A DNA stretch of 64,000 bases from Limnobaculum zhutongyuii (lineage in GTDB: Bacteria > Pseudomonadota > Gammaproteobacteria > Enterobacterales > Enterobacteriaceae). Both the position numbers and the translations under genes were made by a program. The DNA lies in the NCBI RefSeq assembly GCF_004295645.1, contig NZ_CP034752.1, positions 2,480,001 through 2,544,000 on the forward strand, given 5' to 3'. Positions 1 to 7,048 of the stretch are shown here, piece after piece (position 1 is the first letter of the stretch; each line of letters starts with the position of its first letter). The notes under the pieces were generated by a model. The model worked only from the letters and a program-made list of their open reading frames with translations. It did not search any database and was not told where the DNA came from.

Positions 1-12
1 AATTAGAAATGT

Positions 13-549
13 TTACTTAGTTACAGGGGCTGGTACCGCAATATCCATACCATAAAGACGTAATGTTGCCGGAACATCTTCAACGCCACCGAAAACATAA
101 CGTTGTTTAACGCCAGCCTTTTCCGGAATCGTGATATCAAATTCATCTGGTGTTAGCGGTGTTTTTAACGAGGAAATAAACCCATCTTTATCTATAAGAA
201 TAAGCGATTTACTTTCATTGAGATTCGACAGGCGAACAATTTTATCGGTATTATTACGTAAAGCCAGCGTCAGTTTATACTCCTGATCCGCTACTTTTTC
301 CGCCGATAAAACCGAGACGGTAACATATTTAGTCAGACTCTCTTTATCTGTCACAATAATTGCGCCATCAATACTACTCCCTGACTGACGACCATCATCG
401 ACACCATCTTTCACACCACTAAGCGCATCTTTACCCGCAGCAATCACTCCGGACACAGTACTCTTAATACTGTCTTTCACCACTGAACTTTCTTCAGCCA
501 GTGCTGGCAAACTCATAAATATAGCTAATGCAAGTACGGCTTTTTTCAT
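13..549 (-). CDS. Hypothetical secreted protein
   Basis: A 178-residue protein that I do not recognise. It starts with a clear signal peptide (MKK, a hydrophobic stretch, then LPALA before EES), so it is probably periplasmic. The next part is rich in Ser, Gly and Asp (residues about 25-65). The C-terminal 110 residues look like a beta-rich domain (alternating hydrophobics, ALRNNTDKIVRL), of the kind seen in small Ig-like envelope proteins. There is no cysteine at the cleavage site, so it is not a lipoprotein. It lies among other small exported proteins in an AT-rich zone. The ATG at 549 has no competitor upstream. Confidence 0.6.
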   Translation of the reverse strand: MKKAVLALAIFMSLPALAEESSVVKDSIKSTVSGVIAAGKDALSGVKDGVDDGRQSGSSIDGAIIVTDKESLTKYVTVSVLSAEKVADQEYKLTLALRNNTDKIVRLSNLNESKSLILIDKDGFISSLKTPLTPDEFDITIPEKAGVKQRYVFGGVEDVPATLRLYGMDIAVPAPVTK

Positions 550-951
550 AAAATATCCCTTGTTAACAATGATTCCTGTTCCAACGCTTTAACTTTAGCA
601 TGTTGAAAAAGATATTTACCAGATATCTGCCGCAAGAATCTCGTTACAGAGAAATTCCCAACATATATTACTGAAATCAATTTTCCCGGATGATTTTTAG
701 CACGATAAGTTACCCCATCCCTAAATAACAAAATACAGGTAACTTTAACTGAACGCAGAAAAGAAAAAGCCCTGATGGCGATCAGGGCGAAGCGAGCAAT
801 TTAACAGTACATCTAATCAAGCCATTCGGTGAGGATGTGCTTAATCGCTGTATAAATTAATATATAACGATAGGTTAAGTCAATAACAAATTTGAGGTAT
901 AGCCCTGATGTCAGTTCAATTGATCGTTATATTCATGATGAGGAGCCGATA
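550..951. other. Intergenic region with terminator and a repeated motif
   Basis: No convincing gene. A 61-codon frame on the minus strand (546-731) lacks a ribosome binding site and family features. The stretch holds a hairpin terminator (759-788) and one copy of a 13-base motif (ATAGCCCTGATGT at 899-911) that recurs at 1170-1182. Confidence 0.5.
759..788 (-). terminator. Rho-independent terminator for the DUF333 gene
   Basis: GCCCTGAT (769-776) pairs with ATCAGGGC (781-788) around a GGCG loop. Read on the minus strand, the stem is followed by a T-rich tract (TTTTTCTTTT, 759-768). It lies 164 bases downstream of the stop of the minus-strand gene ending at 952. Confidence 0.7.
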
Positions 952-1212
952 TTAACTCTTATGATTAGCGCGATAGAGTTCCCATGTATCAAGCTGTATG
1001 CCATCTTTAAAAGAACAAACTGAATAACTGCCTTTGGCATTTTGCCTTGGCTGAACTTTACCACCAACGCTGGTGCAATATGTATCAGCGGGGTTTCCTT
1101 GCCCACCAATGGCAGCAACATCTTGTGTTTTTGAATCAGTAGAACACCATTGAATCAGTGCAACGACAAATAGCCCTGATGTAATACATGCTACCTTTAT
1201 CATTTTTCTCAT
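952..1212 (-). CDS. DUF333-type small exported protein (YoaF-like)
   Basis: An 86-residue protein with an N-terminal hydrophobic segment followed by the DUF333 pattern: NPADTYCTSVGGKV, then CSFKDGIQLDTWELYR. In the family, NPA..YC...GG is followed by a C.F.DG....W..(F/Y)R block. Members are small lipoproteins or periplasmic proteins sometimes called putative hemolysins; their real function is unknown. The start is placed at the ATG at 1212, because AGGGG lies seven bases upstream; a GTG six codons earlier is also in frame. The Cys after LIQW is not in a good lipobox, so lipidation is doubtful. Confidence 0.7.
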   Translation of the reverse strand: MRKMIKVACITSGLFVVALIQWCSTDSKTQDVAAIGGQGNPADTYCTSVGGKVQPRQNAKGSYSVCSFKDGIQLDTWELYRANHKS

Positions 1213-1324
1213 CAACAGACCCCTATTCACTGATATCTCTCAAGCTGGTAAGACACCAACTCAATCTGGCAGAACATTAATAACTATAAATCACATAATC
1301 AATTACTGCAGGTGATTATCTACT

Positions 1325-1373
1325 TATATAACATCAGGGCCCCAGTATTATACTGAGGCCCTGATGTTATATA
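1325..1373. repeat. Long near-perfect palindrome (hairpin)
   Basis: Two 17-base arms (1325-1341 and 1357-1373, TATATAACATCAGGGCC and its complement) enclose a second inverted repeat, CAGTAT-T-ATACTG (1343-1355), giving 49 bases with one mismatched pair. It starts 26 bases after the stop of the minus-strand YgdI-like gene, so it may end that transcript, but no T-run follows on either strand. Confidence 0.75.
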
Positions 1374-1398
1374 AATTCACTAACTTAATGATAAAGCT

Positions 1399-1620
1399 TT
1401 ACTTCTCGACCATCTCTGAAATTTCATCAGATTTAATCTGATGCTCATTCCCATCCTGATCAACATAACTAGTCATGCCAGTCTCTTTATCTAAAACGGG
1501 TTTTCCATGTGAAATGATAATTTGACCGGTATTGGTCGTCATTACATAATCGCTGGCACATGCAGAAAGACCAAATACTAAAACCAGACTCGATAAAATC
1601 ATTGTTAATTTTTTAATCAT
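1399..1620 (-). CDS. YgdI/YgdR-family small lipoprotein
   Basis: A 73-residue protein with a lipoprotein signal peptide; the lipobox is GLSAC with Cys21 as the lipidation site. The mature part matches the YgdI/YgdR family (DUF903): SDYVMTTNTGQIIISHGKP, followed by the D..TGM..Y.D..G....I....I.E(M) core, which forms a small SH3-like beta barrel. These lipoproteins sit in the bacterial envelope and their cellular role is not established. A purine-rich GGGGGAAA lies just upstream of the ATG at 1620. It may share an upstream promoter region with the cold-shock gene or have its own. Confidence 0.85.
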   Translation of the reverse strand: MIKKLTMILSSLVLVFGLSACASDYVMTTNTGQIIISHGKPVLDKETGMTSYVDQDGNEHQIKSDEISEMVEK

Positions 1621-1816
1621 GTCAATTTCCCCCTATCGTGCTCATCTTCAGATGATTTTCTGTTATCAAAATTATGTTCACTTTTTAAACATAGCTCAAT
1701 ATTTAAACCAATGACAAACAGGTTGTGCTAAATCGACTAACCATAAACACCATTTTTAGTCTTTTTGTGCGGCAATATGGCGAGGTTCTACGGGGGAAGT
1801 GATGAATTGGAGGCAT

Positions 1817-1849
1817 AAAAAAACCCGGGTAAATATCCCAGGTTTTTAT
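1817..1849 (-). terminator. Terminator downstream of the cold-shock gene
   Basis: AAAAACCCGGG pairs with CCCAGGTTTTT around TAAATAT, with one mismatch. Flanking A and T runs allow it to work on the minus strand, 64 bases after the csp stop codon. Confidence 0.65.
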
Positions 1850-1912
1850 TAATAATTCGTTATGTGTTAAGCCATCAGGTCAATCTACATACTGAATTAT
1901 CAGAAATGCTGA

Positions 1913-2125
1913 TTAGCAAGCAACAACGTTAACCGCTGATGGGCCTTTAGCACCATTCTCGATAGAGAAAGATACTTCCTGACCTTCTTCTAAAGTTTTG
2001 AAATTTGTTCCCTGAATAGCTGAATAATGTACGAATACATCTTTGCTACCATCTTTAGGAGAGATAAAACCAAAACCTTTATCGCTGTTAAACCATTTTA
2101 CTAAACCAGTCATTGTATTAGACAT
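1913..2125 (-). CDS. CspA-family cold-shock protein
   Basis: A 70-residue single cold-shock domain. Both nucleic-acid-binding motifs are present: RNP1 (KGFGFI, about residues 16-21) and RNP2 (VFVHYSAI, about 31-38), with the typical start TGLVKWFNSDKGFGF. Family members are RNA chaperones that melt secondary structure in the cytoplasm. The ATG at 2125 has AGAGGAA seven bases upstream. A 768-bp gap precedes it, leaving room for the long 5' untranslated leader usual for cold-inducible csp genes, but I cannot assign a cold-box sequence. Which paralogue it is (CspA, C, E or G type) cannot be decided from one copy. Confidence 0.95.
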   Translation of the reverse strand: MSNTMTGLVKWFNSDKGFGFISPKDGSKDVFVHYSAIQGTNFKTLEEGQEVSFSIENGAKGPSAVNVVAC

Positions 2126-2600
2126 CGTGTATTCCTCTAACTCTTATTAAATTACCATAAATTATTTGATGGTCTGTTTGTCAGTTTTACTTATGGGAAC
2201 TAATTAGAAGGAATTCTTGAAGAAGTGATATCTAAGATAACGCTAAATGGCGAACTGCTTTAAATTACTATACATAAATAGGTCTGTACTACAAACCGGT
2301 GATCATTAAGCCACACTTAGTTAGATTACACAATCATTTCTTCCATTTATTTTCACCCGGATGACATTTTGTGATTAAAAAGCAGTATTGATAAATGAAC
2401 AACACCTTAATTTAACCAAAAAAATCTGGCACAGAAAAACATAATGAATTTATCAATTTGAATTATAAGATAAAAATAAGATTTACACTTTGCAACTTTG
2501 TCTGTGAACAATAAAATCGAATTACTTTAGCCTGTTTATTATTGTCAAAGAATTAAGAAGTACTTAACAAAAAGAATTTATTATCACTATTATTAATTTG

Positions 2601-2669
2601 GTGTTCGAACTGGCATATGCCATTGTAATCAAAGCGGCGTTCATCATGTCACTGCTACTATTACAATAA
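2601..2669 (+). CDS. Possible 22-residue hydrophobic micropeptide
   Basis: From a GTG at 2601 (a TTG directly precedes it) a 22-codon frame encodes an almost wholly hydrophobic peptide, FELAYAIVIKAAFIMSLLLL, ending at a TAA at 2667. This is long enough for one membrane span, as in known enterobacterial small membrane proteins. Supporting it is a terminator-like hairpin 27 bases downstream. Against it, no clear Shine-Dalgarno sequence precedes the start and the start codon is not ATG. I do not recognise the peptide. Confidence 0.25.
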   Translation: MFELAYAIVIKAAFIMSLLLLQ

Positions 2670-2695
2670 CAAAAAAATTTAGATACCAAGATGAT

Positions 2696-2727
2696 TATCC
2701 CTGTCTACTGATGGGGATATTTTTTTA
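2696..2727 (+). terminator. Terminator-like hairpin with a T-run
   Basis: TATCCC (2696-2701) pairs with GGGATA (2714-2719) across a 12-base loop and is followed by seven T residues. It lies inside the csp-dkgB gap, so it would end a short plus-strand transcript (the possible micropeptide or a small RNA), or attenuate dkgB. Confidence 0.45.
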
Positions 2728-2893
2728 TTTATTCAACTTCCGCTGATATATCGTCTTGACTCAAACGATCCTTGCAGTTAAAGCAAAACAGTTATGCTAC
2801 GAAGTGACTTTTTCTACTCTCTCTTTTTTGCCATGATGATCAAACAGTAACAAAATGATTACATTCCCCTTATCATACAAAAGAGAAAAAGAC

Positions 2894-3697
2894 ATGAGTA
2901 TTCCTGTATTCGGATTAGGTACTTTCCGCCTTCAGAATGAAGTGGTAATTGATTCCGTCAGTAATGCGCTCGATTTAGGATATCGCGTTATTGATACGGC
3001 ACAAATTTATGAAAATGAGGCTGATATTGGTACGGCTATCAGTCAAAGTGGCATCAAACGCGAAGAACTTTTTATTACTACAAAAATATGGATAGCTAAC
3101 CTGAGTAAAGAAAAGTTAATCCCCAGCCTGCAAGACAGTCTAAAAAAATTAAAAACCTCTTATGTCGATCTAACATTAATTCACTGGCCTTCTCCCAACA
3201 ACGAAGTCTCAGTGGCTGAATATATGGCAGAGCTGGTCAAAGCCAAAGAACTGGGATTAACTCGCCAGATTGGTGTATCCAATTTTACGATTGCACTAAT
3301 GCAAAGTGCGATAGACGCCATTGGTGCAAAAAATATTGCCACTAACCAGATTGAACTCTCACCTTATCTACAAAATAAGCAAGTCGTTGAATTTGCCAAA
3401 AAGCATAACATCAGTATTACCTCTTATATGACACTGGCTTACGGCAAGGCACTACAAGATGAAATCATCAAAAATATAGCTGTTCGCCACAAAGCTACGC
3501 CAGCACAGGTTATCCTTGCCTGGGCTATGCAATCAGGTTACGCCGTGATTCCTTCTTCGACAAAACGTGAGAATCTGGCCAGCAATCTTTTGGCTCAGCA
3601 GCTGAACCTGTCAGCAGAGGATATGGCTGAAATAGCCAGTTTAGAATGTTCTGACCGTCTGGTAAGCCCAGAAGGGCTGGCCCCAGATTGGGATTAG
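2894..3697 (+). CDS. dkgB: Aldo/keto reductase, 2,5-diketo-D-gluconate reductase B type
   Basis: A cytoplasmic NADPH-dependent aldo/keto reductase; E. coli DkgB reduces 2,5-diketo-D-gluconate and related carbonyls such as methylglyoxal. From the ATG at 2894 it has 267 residues, the same as E. coli DkgB, and starts MSIPVFGLGTFRL; the open frame extends 13 codons further upstream but homology supports 2894. The catalytic residues are in place: Asp and Tyr in DTAQIYENE, Lys in TTKIW, His in LIHWPSP. The C-terminal cofactor motif VIPSSTKRENL and the end SPEGLAPDWD match the family. It stands alone, with a hairpin after its stop. Confidence 0.93.
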   Translation: MSIPVFGLGTFRLQNEVVIDSVSNALDLGYRVIDTAQIYENEADIGTAISQSGIKREELFITTKIWIANLSKEKLIPSLQDSLKKLKTSYVDLTLIHWPSPNNEVSVAEYMAELVKAKELGLTRQIGVSNFTIALMQSAIDAIGAKNIATNQIELSPYLQNKQVVEFAKKHNISITSYMTLAYGKALQDEIIKNIAVRHKATPAQVILAWAMQSGYAVIPSSTKRENLASNLLAQQLNLSAEDMAEIASLECSDRLVSPEGLAPDWD

Positions 3698-3718
3698 TAT
3701 CGTCTAACTCTTAGTTAA

Positions 3719-3744
3719 AGCGGGTATTATTAACAATACCCGCT
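3719..3744 (+). terminator. Hairpin after dkgB
   Basis: AGCGGGTATT (3719-3728) pairs perfectly with AATACCCGCT (3735-3744) around ATTAAC. It starts 21 bases after the dkgB stop. No strong T-run follows, so termination may be weak. Confidence 0.5.
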
Positions 3745-4096
3745 AATGATATTTGAGCTTTATACAAATACCTCCCCAAATCTCCATATCAATAAGTCAA
3801 ACTCCCAATAATTAAAATAATTTCATTACTAATAATATCATTACCACATGACATTTTAGATAAAAATAAACCAACGCTTAATTTAATATAAAATAAAAAT
3901 AAGACTCCGCTTAATAAATATAATTGATGATAAATAAACAACACGATCGTATAAATACACCATTGACTAATATTCGATAGCCATTAAATTACACCTGTGC
4001 AAAAAATAAATTTGCACAGATCATTAAAACGCTTTAGTTAAATGAAATATGAATTTTAATATAATTTTTCTCTCCGAAAAATATAAGGATATGATC
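3745..4096. other. AT-rich upstream region of the microcin-like gene
   Basis: No gene. The stretch has long A/T runs typical of an H-NS-silenced promoter region (inference). A possible promoter is TTGACT (3963-3968) with TAAATT 16 bases later (3985-3990). A perfect inverted repeat (3995-4019) lies between this promoter and the start codon. Confidence 0.4.
3995..4019. promoter_or_regulatory. Inverted repeat upstream of the microcin-like gene
   Basis: CTGTGCAAA (3995-4003) and TTTGCACAG (4011-4019) form a perfect 9-bp inverted repeat with a 7-base A/T spacer, 78 bases upstream of the start codon. It could be a regulator's operator or a leader RNA stem. I cannot name the regulator: it fits neither the CRP nor the LexA consensus. 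Confidence 0.5.
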
Positions 4097-4306
4097 ATGA
4101 GAAATCTGACAGAACAAGAAATTGAACAAGTAAATGGTGCCGGTATCTTTGGTTCAGCTCTGGGTAAACTAGGTCTGGGTGCTGCCGCAGAATCAATCAA
4201 TAACTTTGAGAACAAAATCATTGAAGCGACTCTGGGTAAGCTTCCATGGATTGGTACCTCTATCGTTAATATGCTGAAAGATCCATTTGGCGCATTTAAA
4301 AAGTAA
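4097..4306 (+). CDS. Putative class II microcin-like precursor peptide
   Basis: A 69-residue precursor. The first 15 residues, MRNLTEQEIEQVNGA, look like a double-glycine-type leader of class II microcins, which start MR(T/E)(L/I) and end in GG or GA (compare MccV and MccE492); cleavage after GA would give a 54-residue core starting GIFGSALGKLGLG. The core has no cysteine, is rich in Gly, Ala, Leu and Lys, looks amphipathic, and ends in two lysines. The start at 4097 is favoured by AAGGAT six bases upstream; ATGs at 4049 and 4091 are in frame but less likely. It has its own terminator. No immunity gene, C39-peptidase ABC exporter or membrane fusion protein is in the window, so export would depend on genes elsewhere. 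Bacteriocin activity is inference. Confidence 0.6.
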   Translation: MRNLTEQEIEQVNGAGIFGSALGKLGLGAAAESINNFENKIIEATLGKLPWIGTSIVNMLKDPFGAFKK

Positions 4307-4319
4307 GAGATTAGATAGT

Positions 4320-4353
4320 CAAACAGCGGGGAATTAAAAGTACCTGCTGTTTT
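4320..4353 (+). terminator. Rho-independent terminator of the microcin-like gene
   Basis: AAACAGCGGG pairs with CCTGCTGTTT (one G-T pair) across a 12-base loop, followed by TTTTA. It lies 14 bases after the stop codon and separates this gene from the next. Confidence 0.75.
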
Positions 4354-4553
4354 ATATAACACCTCACTCACAATATTAACTCCACACACTCGATAAAAAT
4401 CGCTTACCTAATATTAACAGTATTTATGTATAGAATTTCATTACATAAATTATATAATTGTTATACCCCAAAAAATCATTTCATTAAAAGTTGAAAAACA
4501 ATATTACCTGGTATAACGTCGGTTGATTCGTTATCTCTTTACTAATTTTATAT

Positions 4554-4928
4554 ATGAAAAAATTATCACTATTTTTACTTTTAGGTTTTACTTTATCTAT
4601 TAATTCATTTGTATTGGCACAACAAGCTGATAATAATAAAGAAATTATCAACCAATCCCCATTGCAAATCGCGTTAGGTGCCATGGATGAGAGTTTTTCA
4701 GAGGCCACCAATTTCAAAATTACTCAAGAGGCTTCGGCTGAATCACCAACAACAGCCATCATCACAATAGTAGAAACGCACCTCTTGGACGACTCTTTAG
4801 AAGCCATCATGACTAAATTTCATTTAACGAAAAAGAATGAGAATTGGGTTATCAAAAAGAAATCAGTATTATGGAAGTGCAAACCTAACCGAGGTAGCCA
4901 AAACTTCACAACCAAACTTTGTAATTAA
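4554..4928 (+). CDS. Hypothetical periplasmic protein with C-terminal Cys pair
   Basis: A 124-residue protein with a good signal peptide (MKKLSLFLLLGFTLSINSFVLA, cleavage before QQA). The mature part is about 100 residues and has only two cysteines, in the terminal segment WKCKPNRGSQNFTTKLCN, which could form a disulfide. The middle (ATIxV-type strands, a repeated ETHLLDDSLEAI.TKFHL.K....W pattern) resembles small NTF2-like envelope proteins, but I do not recognise the family. A 43-residue lipoprotein gene follows 14 bases later, so the two are probably cotranscribed. As the next gene after the microcin-like peptide it could be thought of as immunity, but it lacks the membrane helices usual for that role. 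Confidence 0.65.
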   Translation: MKKLSLFLLLGFTLSINSFVLAQQADNNKEIINQSPLQIALGAMDESFSEATNFKITQEASAESPTTAIITIVETHLLDDSLEAIMTKFHLTKKNENWVIKKKSVLWKCKPNRGSQNFTTKLCN

Positions 4929-4942
4929 ACCGAGGCAAACAG

Positions 4943-5074
4943 ATGAAAAGAATGATGCCAGCGATACTAATTCTATTACTCACGGCCTGTTCTTCATATC
5001 AGGGAACGGGTGTCAGTGGTTCTGGGGGGAGTTCTGGCGCCAGTATTGGTGTAGGTACAGGGATTAGTTTTTAA
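4943..5074 (+). CDS. Small glycine/serine-rich lipoprotein
   Basis: A 43-residue frame. It encodes a textbook lipoprotein signal, MKRMMPAILILLLTACSSY, with lipobox LTAC and Cys16 as the lipidation site. The mature 28 residues are almost only Gly, Ser, Thr, Val and Ile (SGSGGSSGASIGVGTGISF), so the product is a tiny lipid-anchored, probably unstructured tail. GAGGC precedes the start at suitable spacing, and it follows the 124-residue secreted gene by 14 bases. The function is unknown. Confidence 0.65.
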   Translation: MKRMMPAILILLLTACSSYQGTGVSGSGGSSGASIGVGTGISF

Positions 5075-5139
5075 AACACCAAGTCCTCTATTCATCTTTA
5101 CTATTTCATTGGCTTGATAATCTACCTAACGTTTAATTT

Positions 5140-5163
5140 CACGCCAGCAACATTGCTGGCGTG
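5140..5163. terminator. Bidirectional hairpin between convergent genes
   Basis: CACGCCAGCAA (5140-5150) pairs with TTGCTGGCGTG (5153-5163), an 11-bp stem with a two-base loop. It lies between the small lipoprotein gene (plus) and the chitinase gene (minus). The T content after the stem is weak on both strands. Confidence 0.6.
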
Positions 5164-5191
5164 AACGTTAAATAACAATGACCGAAACGAC

Positions 5192-7048
5192 CTATTTCAG
5201 AGTCCAGGCATCTTGCCATGCTAAGCCTTTTCCTGGCTCATAATAGGCTGGAGCTACATTACACCATGCGCCATTAGGGAATGGACGACACTGATAAGTT
5301 TTTCCACGGTTAGTCGCTATATCCCCTGGTTTCCAGGTTTTTTTCGCTGACCATGCAGGATATTGGTTTGTATCTCCTGATGGCGTTGGTTCAGGAACTG
5401 GAGCTGGTTTAGCCGCTGGCATCACTGTCAGTGTATATTCCGCGGCGCTGCTCAATTTCCCGTCAGTAACGGTCAGCGTGAACTGATATTGCTTCCCTTC
5501 AGTTAATTCTGGAGCAACAAATGACAGACTCTGTTTATCTTCACCGGTGATAGTCTGACCATCAGGTATAATCCAGCTGTAAGTCAGCTTATCGCCATCA
5601 GGATCGCTGGAATTTGCACCATTCAATACAACATGAGCACCGCTGGTTACTGGCCCTGTTGGCCCGGTTAAAACTGCGACAGGAGCGGCATTCGGTACTG
5701 GCTCAGGTTCCGGAGTTGGTGTTGGTGTCGGTTCCGGAGTTGGTGTAGGGGTTGGCTCCGGCGTTGGTTCTGGTGTCGGAGTTGGAGTTGGAGTTGGAGT
5801 TGGAGTTGGAGTTGGTTCATCACCACCAACAACTTTTACATTAAAGAAATGTTCAACACATTTTCTATAATCACCTTCTTTAAAAGCAGTAAATGGTGTT
5901 TGATATCCAACTAACTGACAAGCGTAAGTACTTCCATCAGGTGTATCCGGACTCCATCCCCAATCCTGTTCCCAATAGATTGGTAAGGCACCCGCACCAC
6001 CCGCATCAAACTGCTTCATATTTTTGCAGCCAAGAACTTCCGAGCCCGGAACCGGTACTTTCAAGTATTTGGTCTGCTCCTGATAGTAAGCTATGCGGTT
6101 TAATGACTGAGCGATTTCAGTTGGGCCACCGCACTCTACACCACCATTAATAATTTGAATCGTTACGCCGAATCCCGGAACAAGCCCATTCTCTTTATCA
6201 TGGGCATTGGGTTGCCAGGTTCCATCAATTACATGCAACATACTTGGTTTTGGTGGTTGCGGATAAACATAAAAGAAAACTGCACTGGCAAGATTTAACC
6301 AGGTATCAGCAACTAATTCAGGTTTATCCAGCAGTGTACGAACATCGCCAAACATAGCCTCAGAAAACGGTCCATAGTTGTAGTTATAAGAAAGTTGCTT
6401 AGCTCCCCGACCAAAATAACTCAGGAACTGACCATTCTTATCTTTACCACAGGGCCAGGTTTGTCCTTGCCACACTTCCGGATTACACTCTCCGTTATAT
6501 CCCCCCGGATCTCCTTCTTTCCATCCCATTTCACGTAACCAAACCAATCCTTGTCGCCATTCAGCCTCCGGCTTCCAGCTTTCATGCCCACCAGTTTCCT
6601 GAGCAAAATGGGCAAACATGGTTGCCAGTCCCTTACGACAAATAGCATCAGAATCGCGCCCATCACTGTAAGTTCCACATACGGCAGGAAACTTACCAAT
6701 CGCCTTCAGGAAATTTTCATAGGTATATTCCGGCGCCCGTAAAGGGAATAAGTAATTCCAGGCTTCCGGCGTAATAATTTTCTCTACACGTTTCACGTTT
6801 TCCGGGTTAGTAGAACGCCCTGCGGCAATTTGCTCTACAATATCATTGCTGGCGGTACGTATAGATTCTTTTACTTTCTGCATTAATGGATCTTTGGTCA
6901 GCTCCTTTTCTTTTTTGTCCAGGTCGCTGGCATTAATTGTATATGGCGTTGCGGTACTGGTGACCTGAAGTACCGCATGAGCAGAGAACGTACTGAATAC
7001 TATTGCAGCAGTCAGTCCCCCTATAATTTTTATTTTTTTAAAATGCAT
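5192..7048 (-). CDS. Secreted modular GH19 chitinase
   Basis: A 618-residue chitinase that should cleave beta-1,4 bonds of chitin outside the cell. Order of parts: signal peptide (1-25, ending SAHA); alpha-helical stretch; GH19 catalytic domain (about 90-405) with the catalytic Glu in AHFAQETGGHE (Glu151) and the family signature YFGRGAKQLSYNYNYG (211-226); a Thr-Pro/Glu-Pro linker (411-452); a PKD/Ig-like domain (455-543, NSSDPDGDKLTYSW); a second Pro-rich linker; and a C-terminal CBM5/12-type chitin-binding module (about 562-618, YPAWSAKKTWKPGDIATNRG). The linker DNA is a hexanucleotide repeat (see 5778-5815). It is a single gene in an AT-rich accessory region, with no chitin porin or deacetylase beside it. 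Confidence 0.92.
   Translation of the reverse strand: MHFKKIKIIGGLTAAIVFSTFSAHAVLQVTSTATPYTINASDLDKKEKELTKDPLMQKVKESIRTASNDIVEQIAAGRSTNPENVKRVEKIITPEAWNYLFPLRAPEYTYENFLKAIGKFPAVCGTYSDGRDSDAICRKGLATMFAHFAQETGGHESWKPEAEWRQGLVWLREMGWKEGDPGGYNGECNPEVWQGQTWPCGKDKNGQFLSYFGRGAKQLSYNYNYGPFSEAMFGDVRTLLDKPELVADTWLNLASAVFFYVYPQPPKPSMLHVIDGTWQPNAHDKENGLVPGFGVTIQIINGGVECGGPTEIAQSLNRIAYYQEQTKYLKVPVPGSEVLGCKNMKQFDAGGAGALPIYWEQDWGWSPDTPDGSTYACQLVGYQTPFTAFKEGDYRKCVEHFFNVKVVGGDEPTPTPTPTPTPTPTPEPTPEPTPTPTPEPTPTPTPEPEPVPNAAPVAVLTGPTGPVTSGAHVVLNGANSSDPDGDKLTYSWIIPDGQTITGEDKQSLSFVAPELTEGKQYQFTLTVTDGKLSSAAEYTLTVMPAAKPAPVPEPTPSGDTNQYPAWSAKKTWKPGDIATNRGKTYQCRPFPNGAWCNVAPAYYEPGKGLAWQDAWTLK
5778..5815. repeat. Hexanucleotide array in the chitinase linker
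   Basis: Five exact tandem copies of GTTGGA (5781-5810) with partial copies on both sides; imperfect copies continue to about 5700. On the coding strand each unit adds one Thr-Pro pair, so a change in copy number alters linker length without a frameshift. Confidence 0.85.

Larger units (their letters stand above)
2126..2893. other. Divergent intergenic region between csp and dkgB
   Basis: A very AT-rich region between divergent genes. It should contain the csp promoter and leader (minus strand) and the dkgB promoter (plus strand). A very short hydrophobic frame (2601-2669) followed by a terminator-like hairpin (2696-2727) suggests a separate plus-strand transcript; see those entries. I see nothing else. 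Confidence 0.5.

Noticed and set aside
546..731. 61-codon minus-strand frame upstream of the first secreted-protein gene
   Set aside because: No ribosome binding site or recognisable family, and its end overlaps the start of the better-supported gene at 13-549.
4024..4389. 121-codon frame antisense to the microcin-like gene
   Set aside because: Mirror of the coding strand with no start signal; the plus-strand peptide has the ribosome site and terminator.
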